This document shows, one piece after another, positions 32,586-44,800 of a DNA stretch of 64,000 bases. Each line of letters opens with the position of its first letter. The stretch's first letter is position 1. Made by a program: the position numbers and the translations under genes. Origin of the DNA: Alitta virens (taxonomy: Eukaryota > Annelida > Polychaeta > Phyllodocida > Nereididae); NCBI GenBank assembly GCA_932294295.1, contig OW028577.1:3376001-3440000 (forward strand), written 5' to 3'. The notes beneath the pieces were generated by a model that saw only the letters and a list, made by a program, of their open reading frames with translations, was not told the DNA's origin and ran no database searches.

Positions 32586-33343
32586 TAATAAGACCACATG
32601 ATTTTGCACCCAATTCTTTCATACTATTATGATCACTCGTGTCACCCCACTTCACCCCAAATACTAGTGCATTTACAACAAGGGTGGTCTGACTAGCAAA
32701 TTTATGTTGTACCCCAGAAAACATGTCACATCGGCTTCGCGTTGGCTGGTGCCAGCTATAGCTGACGTTGGCAAATGTTGGTCTGACATTGAACCGACCT
32801 GGCAGGGTAGCTGGGCAGTTACAGCATGCAATGAATATGTCTCTAATCATACAGCCATGGCCAAAAGTTTTTTGGATTCTTTAAAACACTTTTCGTCGGT
32901 ATTTCGCTTTATGACACTTTTTCTTGAATTATTTTATCAGAGATCACAACTACTGTCCTGAAAATACATTTACACAATAATCATGCCAAAATATAAATAA
33001 AATTATGGATGATTGGTCAGATAGAAAAGCCTCATTTTCCATATATTTTGCTGGTGGGATTTGAAGAGCCACTAGGTGCTGGATGAGTTTTACCCTTTTG
33101 ACTTTAATACAGTCTAAATCGTCCATTTTTTACCAGAGGTCAAGGTCTTCCTCTAAGGTATACATTTATCAGTTTGGTTGACAGACAGCCAGAGGAGAAA
33201 AGGGAGGGACAAACTGACAGACATGCAGGCAATCGCAATACCCTAGCCCTCATAAATGGCCAAGGATTATAAAAGCTGTGATGCAAGATCAAAAAAGCTC
33301 CATAGTCACCATCTTTAGCAAGTGTCCGAAAACTTATGGCCAC

Positions 33344-33730
33344 TGCTGTATATGCCAATAGCATGCCAAATTGGCCACTATGGGCCAATGAATGTGGACG
33401 ATGTGCCAATATTGAGTCAAACATGCCAACACTGTGCCAACTATGAGCCGATATGGCAGCATTATTGTAACACTTTAAATGTTAACCTAAGTAATAATGC
33501 AAAAATACCCTGTGCGCGAAGTTATTGTAGATTTATAAGTTAATAATATTGAGCTACGATGATAATTTGACATAATAATAATCTATATGTGTAGAATAAT
33601 CAAATATTCTATACCCTTTATTAAGATAAATTAACATTATTAACGGCATAAATATATTAGTTCAAACTCTACTGGCATGCCAATTTGAACCACATAGGGC
33701 CGATGTGGCAATTTGTGGCTCGCGATCTGG
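33344..33730. repeat. Degenerate GCCAA/TTGGC repeat
   Basis: Repeats ATGCCAA, GTGCCAA and GGGCCAATG motifs with loose spacing at 33350-33450 and again near 33675-33720 (GGGCCGATGTGGC). It resembles the interior of the foldback element, but no intact ends are visible. Similar text recurs near 40010-40095 and 62590-62660. Confidence 0.4.
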
Positions 33731-34282
33731 GAGATCCATGCACAGAAACTTTCCATATGGTAATTTGATTAGAATGAATTATCTAAATCAAAATTTCAAC
33801 TTACAGAATTAAAATTAAGATTATTTGTATTTTCGTGTGATATGTTGGATTATGTTAATGAGTTGTCGAAGGATCATCTTTTCGAACATAGTTTATGCGA
33901 TTCTTTATGACAAATTATTGCAAATTTTGCCCTTATTTCTGACACAATATTGCACAATCCACATAAATAATTGGAAGTGAGATACATATTTATCAGATAA
34001 TATTGATGTATAGTCATATATTTTCATACTTATGTTACTGTACACTGAGATTCAGTGATATGAATAATACAGTGAGATTCAATTTCATGCCAATGATACA
34101 TTTTACCGCTTCAGAACCAAATTTTTGCGAATATTACTGTAATGTTATATGAATGCGATGCAGCGATTGATTGGCCTACTTATGTGAAAATGTGGTCATG
34201 CAATGTTCATATAATGTTAATATCACTTTTGATGTATTATCTAAAACACATGTCTGAAATAATAATGAGATATGTTACAGTG

Positions 34283-34752
34283 ACAATGACACATTACAAT
34301 CACATTATTTGCCAATACAATGAGATAAATACAGTGACAATGAGTTTCGAACCTTGTTTCGTACAAATCACAGTGAGTCATAGCGAAATTATTTGCGATA
34401 TACTGTAAATAGTGATTGTGACAATGATTACAATGATGTACATAAGTATACTTACGTAACCGACTTTCATTGTGACAAGACAAATTGTTATAAAAGGTGA
34501 CTGATACAATGATTACAGTGATGTTCAAATTCATATATTGTGACAATGAAATGCACCAGTGTAAATGGACAGTTATTGTGTGACAATGATATGAAATTAC
34601 AATTAATGTAATACAATGTCTTTACAAAAGCAGCAAATTTGGGATACAATGATACTTTTAAAATCATATCAGTGTAACATCACAGCACAGTGAATTATTT
34701 ACAATAAAAAATCAGCAGATAATTGAATGGGTTTTGCAACCAGATACAATGA
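34283..34752 (+). repeat. Dense cluster of ACAATGA heptamers
   Basis: ACAATGA occurs ten times in 470 bp (starts 34283, 34317, 34337, 34421, 34430, 34506, 34543, 34583, 34646, 34746), plus one complement at 34467 and several ACAGTGA variants. Spacing is irregular, so this is not a simple tandem array. It lies about 0.9-1.3 kb past the 3' end of the channel gene. Confidence 0.6.
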
Positions 34753-35449
34753 AATTGTTCATTCTCATATTCCAGCTATATATATATATATAATAGGTAA
34801 TGGAGTGTACTTACAATATCAGTTGGAGAATATTACTTTGAAATTAATGAAATTTGGTAGTCTAAGTTTCATAGCAATAATTGGGTATAGTGCAGTTTAG
34901 CGGACCCAAATATATGCCCATATTTGGCGTCCATTAAATATTTAAAAATATCACTTTTTTTTGCCAAAATTTGTTCTATCACAGAAGAGGAATAATATTT
35001 GTGTAGCACAGCAGGGGTTTGGGGCACGGCAGCCCCCGATAAAAAGATAAAAATAAACGAGGTCTTGTCTTGAAAATGAAAAGAGCGGTCGTTTTTTGTG
35101 ACGTCATTTATTGAATTCAGGGGGATATGACGTCATAGGCATGACAGAAAGGCTCGCTACATAAGGTCATAAATTTGGGTCCGCTATACTGTACTTTTTC
35201 CAATAATTAGAAGATTGTGACATGAACTCGCATTAACGAGGATTCCTTTAGAGGCAAGTATCCGCTAAGGTAACGAATGCCCGGAGTATCTGTTGAGCAA
35301 AACTGACATATTACAAGTGGTAAGCAATGTAATCAGCAAGAGTCAAAGACGAAGATACATAGAACCTGGAGAATACATTCATACATTACTGGGTTTGTTT
35401 TTGAAAATTTTACATCTTGTTTGATAGCTGGGTATTACATTGTATTCCA

Positions 35450-35455
35450 TTTATT
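35450..35455 (-). terminator. Candidate poly(A) signal of the channel gene
   Basis: AATAAA on the - strand, about 150 nt past the stop at 35602. Confidence 0.45.
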
Positions 35456-35601
35456 AAATGAGTGTGAGACATAATTGTGCATGTACAGCACATACAATTT
35501 GAATACAGCGAATGTCAGTGATGGGTTTGCATGAAATCATGACAATGTATCGAAGAATTGAACGAGTAATATTTTAATGTTGCGATGTTGATATTTACTA
35601 T

Positions 35602-35817
35602 TTATGAACCGCGTGTGTGCACAATGTGTTGACTGAATAGAATCCAGTAGACAATGTTAAAAGCGATGAAAACTATAGGAAATATTATTCTGGCCAAGCG
35701 GTCCACAGCTTCGGATGACCAATGACCATTGTTCATTCGCAGATATCCGGTTGAAGTCGTGCTCGATGTGCGTTGGACATTCTTTCGGCCATTTTCATCC
35801 GGCGGATGTGCGATGTC
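35602..35817 (-). CDS. Channel exon: cytoplasmic loop end, M4, stop
   Basis: DIAHPPDENGRKN, a Ser/Thr-rich stretch, then SEAVDRLARIIFPI and M4, ending HTRGS and TAA (35602-35604). The M3-M4 loop is only about 60 residues, short for a GlyR/GluCl. Acceptor TTGCAG. Confidence 0.94.
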   Translation of the reverse strand, partial: DIAHPPDENGRKNVQRTSSTTSTGYLRMNNGHWSSEAVDRLARIIFPIVFIAFNIVYWILFSQHIVHTRGS

Positions 35818-38800
35818 CTGCAAAGAAGAGTATAATTGATGAGAGAATCAGCAGCTGCATGAATGAATCTGTTTGAATTGCCGCTAGAATTGGATTCCAT
35901 ATGAATATGTTTATTGATTATACATTACGAATGTGGTGTGTCATCATGTGATGTGTTCGCAATGACAGTTCATGACCTATTACAATTGTTACTTTGTCTT
36001 GATGTCTTTAATGGCATACCAGGAATTCCTTGTAAATGGCCAATTGTGCCACGTGCGTTTTCCACGCATTGGTTTTTGCCTCATTATAATTAGCTAAAAA
36101 CCATGCATTTTCCATGCGTTTATCCTTCTCATGGAAAACGCACGTGGCACATTTGGCCATGTAGACATTGTATATCATGCCGGTCATCATTGTGTTAGGC
36201 ACATGTGAATATGTCAACCATGCATTTTTTTATTTATTTTTTCAGATGAAAATATTGTTATATCATTTGGAATGACAATATGGTAAGTTCATGACCAGAA
36301 GTTATCAGTGATTCATAGACAACTTCCATCTATTTGGTGGTAGAGTTACAGAAACCACCAGAATGTGGTACATGACGGACTGGCTAGTCCTGTTATTCTG
36401 CACTGCCTTGTCAACTATGACTCACAGTGGAATTAAGTGTTCCAATGCATCTTTACTTTTGCACATATTGATAGCACAGAGGATATAACAGCCTGAATTT
36501 ATAAGTAAAGAAGTTCCATTGTGGTCACATAATTAACTTGCCATAATAGATGAGTCTGACATTTGTTCATTTGGAAATGAATGGGTAAAATGCTATATCC
36601 TTGCTGTACGCCTTTTAACCTGCACACTGTCAGCCAGTTTCAGTTATTTTCCCCATTCAAATAGAGACAAAACCCTTTCTCTTTGTTGCCATGAACTCTC
36701 TTACTGGGGCCTGTTATCTACATAAAGCAGAATCACCATAAATGGGAGGATAATATTGGCTAAACTGTAACTCAATATAGAAATGTAAATAGTTCTGTAT
36801 CAGCATTATTAGCCATAATAAATGGGTGGTCACACTGCTCAGCAAAGCCAGACTATGATGTCAACACACACGTTGTTGCTTAAGTAACCAAGTGCAATTC
36901 ACCAGAAAAATATAACAAATATTCCTAAAACATTGCTGAAAGTATATTAAAACAATACCTTAAAAATCAAAGGCAAAGAATATCAGTCTGGAATAGTAGC
37001 TCGTCATTGTGAAATTCGTTGTTAGACAAATAATTTCAAAGGTATTTCAAGGCCTACATGTGACATACACTGTATCGATTGGCTATTTCACTCATGAAGA
37101 AAGTCACGTGTGATTACTTATGGCTATGGATCTTTTCACTTGTGGGGACCATCTCAGTTCCCCAGCATCTCCAACAGATCCTTGTTTGAAAAAAATCTGC
37201 AGAACACGACTTTTCAACTTGCAAAAGGAAGTGGGATGATGTGTTGAGAATTTGTCCATGTTATAGGTTATATAGTTGAAATTAAATTTGACATAATTCT
37301 TATTCCTTAGTAAGAGCAATGGAATCTCACAATCAAGAACACCTTAAATTAAGACCACCTGGATTACATTTTTGGATGGAGCTTATGGACCTCTTGGCAA
37401 TTTTGACCTCAAGCCTTCTATCCATCCCAAACCTAGCACTTACGTGAATGACCTATCTTGTTAACGCATCGTTAAACATGAAATATGATTTTTATGTACA
37501 AAGTCGCTACTTACAACAATTGTGCTGTCCTTGACAGTATTTTTCCTCTTCTTACTTTCTCGCTTCGTTTCCATCCGACATAAGGAATTGACGACGGCGT
37601 ACTCGATGAGCGCGCTGAAGACGAGAATCATGCAGAACGCGTACCAGATGTCGATGGCTTTGGCATACGACACTGTAATGGCATTGCTGCCGGAATTGGT
37701 CAGTTGTGTTGTCATTGTCAATACAGTTGTCACCCCTGAAAACATGACACGATTGACCCAATTACAAACTAATGATTTATTACATAATGCATAACTAGAT
37801 AAAATGGTAAGAATGAATGAAGTTGAGTTACTCCCAGAATTAACCTTTTGACTTTAGTAATTTATTTTCTTTGGAAACATTAATGACTTTTTGAAGTAAA
37901 ATGCTGACCAGATAGATAATTGTTCTTTTATTATTCATTTCAAGCAAATCTTAGTTGGAAAAGAAATGTTCAATAGAAATAACAAGTAATGATAATCATT
38001 CAAAGGAATATTAACACATATTTGAAAAGAAAAATCATTTCTATATTTCTTTTATTCTACAATTACACAATCTAACAGCATTTTCATCTTCTTGCTCCAC
38101 TGCTTGGAAATATTTCCATTAATGAGACACATGTAATCAGTGTATATAAACAGCCAATGTTGATTTACCTAATAAAAACACCTAAGTAAGCACATTCTCA
38201 TCCCAGTACATTGTGTCACAAATTAGCTCATTGCATATTTATAGAAATACTCACTTGGTATGGAAGCTAATTTATTTTCTGGCTGATAAAGGTACAATCT
38301 TATTGCTTAATCTCACTGTATTGTTGTATAAAGAGATGATGCTAAAATACCTTCTCTGGAATACTTTGTTAGTGTCAAATTGAACCTAGACAAAGCTAGA
38401 CAACTTCTGCTAGACGATGCTACCTGCCACTAAACGGAACTGTCTAGCTATAGCTGGCTACTCAAAGCCGGGTCTAAAAATACAGGCAGCACCATTTGTG
38501 GTGCATAAGTTGAGAGTTACGCATATTTGTAATTTCTTTGAAAGAAGCCAACTATAAGCAAGGAGTAGACAGAAGCAGGTGGCTTTGACCAGCTATAGCT
38601 ACAACCTGGAATAGGCGGCTACAGCTGTCTAGAGTCGACCATATTTTATGAAACTAACTGTATACAGACAGACCACTATGAAAGTGCTTTTGACTGGGTA
38701 GTTTTTACATTTACTCCATTGCCAATGCCTAATATTTCTGGAAGCAATTGAAGCCACAGAAAATGAAACAGGGATATGACGTACAGAATTAAATCACATT

Positions 38801-41800
38801 TTACTCATTAAAATTAAACCTGATTGACTCCAATTTTTTAAATTTGGTCCTGTAAGGTAGTGTACCCTCTACTAGAAGCTCAGTAAAAGTAAATTACTAC
38901 TGATAATATCTCACCAATTCCAAGGACACGTCTTCATGACTGACATTTAATTGCAGAGCACATAGCTCTGTAAGTTACAATACTCAGTATAGCTACATTT
39001 GCTTAAGCAAGCATTAACAGGGGTTTTGTTACTGTGGGATTGCAGTAATCTCTATCTTGATAGCTTTGAGTAGTATTCATAACTAATAAAAATATCAGTG
39101 GAGTTGTGGTGTTTTTGAAGTTGGACTTTTGGAATGTCATGTATTAAAACAACAAAATGGGAATTACAAAACTATTTAGACAGTTTATGCTGTTTCTTGG
39201 TTTTTTGTTTCCATGAACGTAAAAAACTAAACTCATCCTTCTTCAAAGAAAGTGAGGTTTTCTGTGGTTAATGAAGCAGCGAAATGCATACTTCGATCAG
39301 CATGTACTCGTGGGTCTTCGATTGTCCCATTTTGTTCCTTGTTTAGTTCATTTATGGTATATCTCCCTAATTAAATAAGAAGTATTGTCAATGTCACTTT
39401 CATCTACATTTTCTCTTTCGATCGAGTCTTGGGGAACACTTACGCTATCCTAGCTGCCACTACCAACAACATCGGACATACATTAAGCTCTACTGTACAA
39501 TACAATGTCTGTCCCTAGTGAAATAAAGCTCTTTTTACCCAAAGTGATCCTGGCTGGAACAGCTTCTTTGTGGACCCAGAATGAAACCCAGGAGAGGATG
39601 ACGATGAGAAGGGAGGGCACGTAGGCCTGCAGGAGGTAGTAGCCGAATTGACGCTTCAGGTGGAATATCACTTTTAGGCAAGGGAATGAACCTGTGTAAA
39701 AAGAAACAACATGGGTTATACTAGTGAAGACAATTTTTTACATGAGAGTACTGACAATAAAGTATTGCGAACATTCTCTTGTGCAGAATAGCCCTTGTTG
39801 GTCTGTAAGGTGAAGATCCTCGAACGCCGGTGACCAACGCAAGAGAATTGCACAACACTCTCAGAAAAAAAAGTAGAGTAAACTACCCCTAATGAGATTT
39901 AGATGTAACCTCTGTAGCAGGGCCACTTGCAGGATTGACCTACTTTTTTTTGTATTTAATGAAAAATATTTTACAGCAGCATGAAAGTGGCATGGCCTTT
40001 AAGCGAGCCAACATTTGGGGCGATTAGAGCCGATATTGGGCTGAGGAATAGCTGATGGTGCAAACGCCAGGCCAACGTTGAACCAATGTGACTTGGTATC
40101 AGAATATGGGGGAGGTTGTAGTGCAGAGTAATTGCATGGCAGATTTTATTATAAAGATTGACTTTGGTTGAATAGATTCAGACCTGCTCCCTGCACCATT
40201 TATGAGCCATAACCATGCATGGCAGTCCCTGTGCTGGAGGGTTTCATCATTATTCCTCCTTCATCCTCGTTCATAAAAATGTGTCCCCAGTGGTTTCCTT
40301 TGGTTAGAGTAGTGACGTTAACCCCTTAATTCTCTTGTTGTCTAGTTTCATCTCTTTTATATAACAATCTCGATCTACTGCGACTAGGCATTTCTAATTC
40401 TCTAGGCAGCAATGGACATGAAGAAAATATAATTTAAAAAGTTTTGAAGAACCTGTCCTTAATATTATACGGCAAGAATAGGCTTAATGACACTTTAAGT
40501 TAGATTTATCACTTTTTTTAAGCTCAATTGCAATCCGTGTAATTCTCAGTTGCCTCATGAAAACCTCGGTGCATCATAAATATGAATAAGTGTGGGGGAA
40601 GCTTAGCACATTGTGTAACTCCTTCACAAAATATGAGATGAGGCCACAAAGCAATCTCATCAAATGTCACGTGTGATTAAGCAACATGGCTGTGCATGGA
40701 ATTTTTGAGTAAATTGCCTAAAACATAATTCGAGTAAATTGCAAGAAATTTGACTGCCGTATGAGAATGTTTCCAGGCTTTATCAGATTTTTGATTCATG
40801 GTTACATAAAAATGAATAATGAATGTGTTTTAGCTTCTCATTTTCGTGAAATGAAATGTGTAATTATCCTGAAATGGGAGTGGAAATTAATTTTCATGTT
40901 ATTTCATGGAAATTTTCTCATCTTCGTAATTTTATGCAAAGTCTTTTCATGTTGCTTCATGTAATTGTAGACAAACGTAGGATTTAATGCACGTTTTTAA
41001 TTGCATTTTTTTCTCAATTATGTGGGTAATTCTTAGTAACACTTCATTCTGCCCTTCCTTTGGGGTATATTACACAAAATCTGGTGTACCTGTTCAAGTG
41101 AAAGCCTTTAGAAGTCATTTTATAAATGTTTTTCTTTTTAAAGGAGCAATCAGTTTGAGACAAGGAGATTGGTAACTTTTTTCTTTTTTTTTTAATATTT
41201 CAAGGAAGGAAATGAGGTTGTAGCTTTGGAAGCTCTCTTAAAATTTGAACTTGCAGTTGTCACGTGACAGCTTGATATGGTTCAGCTTGTTTTTTTGGAC
41301 CATGCTAACATTTTTCTCATGTTGTTAAATCCCAAAAATTGTCTGTTAATTTCAAACAATTATTTCAGATATTAAGGGTTAAGGAATATTGAATATATGA
41401 AACTTGTTAAAAGCGCAGCAATTCTAATGTTTATTAAACTTTCATTCCAGCTATTTGCTTTCTAAATAGGAGTCTTCGCAATCTAGTCGGTACTTTCATC
41501 CTGTGAGAGCCATAACTGGCTAACAAGGGAAGAGGGAATATCATTCCTCAGCACCACGAATGTGCCTCCTCTGGGTTCTCAATTGCATTCTCATCATGTG
41601 GCTGCTGGCAACTGGTGCCTACGTGGCATAACACAATACATCTCAGATCGTGGAAGTTGAGTGAGAAGTGGGTTAATTGCATTGTAATGTGCTGTATTGT
41701 ATTGTATTGTGGTGTTGCTGGTCTAGAGCTCAATCTGCTCATATTCTTAGCTACCCAGGCAGATGTAATGATGAGATGATAAGGCTTGGAATCTGCACCA

Positions 41801-44800
41801 TACAGCTCATTTACCTTATGGTGTGGGTGGATTTAGGGCTTTACGTCCTGTATTTCTGCACCAGTTGGGCTAATTAGGACAGGCAGAGACCATGGCAATG
41901 AGACGAAGGATGAAAGAGCCATCCAACGTAGGCTCGACCGGGAATCGAACCCGGGACCCAGCGGTTGGAAGCCCAGAGCGCTACCTCTGAGCTAGGCCCC
42001 CGCCCCATTTACCTTATGGATTGGCATCTTGAAGTCCTGTTAAGACCAGCAAAATGTGCACAAAGAATGTTCTTAATTATGATTTCTCCAAATGTTCCTT
42101 AAATGTTCTCTCAGAATATATTACAAATACAAACCTGTAGATAATTTGTCCGCACAGGACACTGACTCTGTGGACAATAACTCAAACTGGGGCATGTAGA
42201 GACCTTCTCTGTTGAGCTCCACTGGGTTCTCTTTACCCCATTCCAATGTGACGTCATTAGTTGTGTAAGAATCTGCAAGGAACAGTCGAACTGTTTACTT
42301 GTGCTTAGAATTTTATAAAAATCATTCATTATAGAGATTGTTCCCTTAATACAATTTACAACATTGTGTAATCGTGCTTTAACATAACCACCTGTCTATT
42401 ACGTAACCATGGTACTCTCAAACAATGCCTTCATTATATTAATATTGTGATATTCTGGTGTTATATAATTGCACTAAAATGGGTTTAGTTAAAAAAATAC
42501 AAGACTTAAGTCGAGATGATAGTTATACACAATGTTCTTAAAAATACGTTGAATAATAAAAGAAAAGCCACTTACAACTACTGAACCTTATATTGCAATC
42601 TTGGTAATCCAGTGGAAAGTTTTTCAATATCATTGGACATCCTAGTTTGAGTGTCATCCTGAAATGAGAATTGAAAATAATTAATTATATTTTATTGTAT
42701 ATTGTCGCGATGCTACTGGGTCTGAAGAGTGGTCAGCTTATATGACCAGTCCAGTCAGATTATGATACTTCACTGGCCAGTGCAACAAACTGTAGTCCAG
42801 TTCACTTTAAAAATGTCACTATTGTTTTGAATTCATTGTCACCCATGTGTAGATGCACTTTTGTCTGTTATTAAATCACTCATTGAAAGACAAATCACTT
42901 TAAAAGTGTCACCATTGTTTTGAATTGATTGTCACCCGTGTGTAGATGCACTTTTGTCTGTTATTAAATCACTCATTGAAAGACAATATTGAAACTGAAT
43001 TTTGGCTGCACTTCATTGCATTTGGCCGCAAAAGCAGCACCTTCATCAGAGCTTGACAGCCTTAACCACTATAAGTCACTTTGCTCAAGTGCTATTCCGG
43101 ACACATCTACAGCTTGGCACCCTCTAGGGCAGAATTAGCCGGCTTATGTGAGACGTGTGATGGAATACCTTGTGGGGATGAGGTTTGGCTAATGACTGAT
43201 GCATCCTCAATTTTCTTGAGGTCACTGGAAGGTCAAATCAGGCGCCCATTTACCCTGAATTGAATATTGATGAAATGATGAATCCCGGGTTTCCGCTGCG
43301 GATATCGTGGGATTTTGCAACAAGAGTGTGAATCCCCCCGAATCCTTCTGTATGCTATGAAGGGCCGCACTGTTTCATCTCGATAATCTAGTACATTATT
43401 TGCAGGGCGGGGTCCTAGCTCAGAGGTAGTGCTCTGGGCTACCAACCGCTGGGTCCCGGGTTCAATTCCTAAACCTTAGTTGGATGGCTGTTTCATCCTT
43501 CATCTCATTGCCATGGTCTCTGCCTGTCCTAATTTGCCCAACTGGTGCAGAAATACAGGACGTAAAGCCCTAATCACACACACACAGTACATTATTTGCT
43601 TTCACATGCATGACCAGTGGTTTTTTTCAGAGCAATTTGCAGATATTAATGGGAAGTTGTTCCTTGGGTTGACAACTGTCCCGCAGGGTAGTATACACAG
43701 TGAGCCAGAGTGAGGGCTAGAATGTCATGTTTATTTTATTTTTACCCTGGTCAGCTTCCTCACTATCCCAAAATGTATGTCTTGCACTTGCTACGGATGG
43801 TTGCATAGCAGCTGGTTTGAGTGCAGATGTAGGAACATGTTTAAGTAAGGAACAATATCTTGCACTATTGACACTCGTCCTACATGACATTCTTTCTGTT
43901 GCTTCACAGCTTAGAGAAAACTCCCTTATTCATAGTTACAGACTCATTTTGAAATTATACAATGATATTACTATAGAATGTTAATTATAAATGCTTAACA
44001 GATTTATGAAGACAGAATGAAACATTTTATGTCTTTTATTGTTCTTTGATTCGAATCACCATTGGCATCTTGGCGCACACAATCTCCAATAACCCATTTT
44101 CGGGGGAATGGGTAATTTTGGACGTGACCTTTTTCAGGAAGCACAAAGAAAGTGTCAACCAATGCATTCAACCCAAATCCAATTTGTGGTTAATTAGATA
44201 AAGCAAGAACTAATGGCATTTTGCGTCCTTTTGCCTCAAGTTGTAGCTGCATTATCATGCACATACAGTACTCGACTAAGTTGATTTTATTTCACTCACG
44301 ATCGTAGGAGCTTCCAGGGGCCTCAGACCTTGTTGCCATAGAGACAAGCTAAAGGAGAATATTAAATAAGCAGACAGGAAGCGGAAAGGGGAACAGACAC
44401 CTGAGGTACCCGAAAGCGACATCTGTCCGCGACCTTCCTTCAAGGTCATTCAAAGTCACACCGGACAGGAAATCTATGGTAAGTAGGTTACCTCCAAAGC
44501 TTTCTGAAAAGGCACACTGATGGCTGGGTAATTGAGGTGAGGCAAGAAATACATCGGGGCCACTCAAAGAGCTAATAGTAAGTGCGAGCAACACATTGCA
44601 ATCAGTCTGCTGCGGGGAACTTTCACAGTGTTTTTTCTAGTTGTGGCAATATGAGGACAGATGGGGCCTTCTAGGTTGGTGTCCTCTGTGTTCGGCAGTA
44701 GTTGCTTGAGTTTATTTTCCCATTGTTATTGTTAATTTATTTTGTTGTCTGGCATAACTCCTATAGCGAACTCCACGAAATGATGGTAGCGCACTGGGCT

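Larger units (their letters stand above)
30479..35601. other. Intergenic region between beta-sarcoglycan and the channel gene
   Basis: Promoter and leader of beta-sarcoglycan should lie just above 30478, but no clear element was found. The remainder has no recognisable exon. It holds a CCAACGTTGG foldback element (32367-32585), related GCCAA-rich stretches (33344-33730), the ACAATGA cluster (34283-34752), and at its right edge the 3' flank of the channel gene. Confidence 0.5.
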
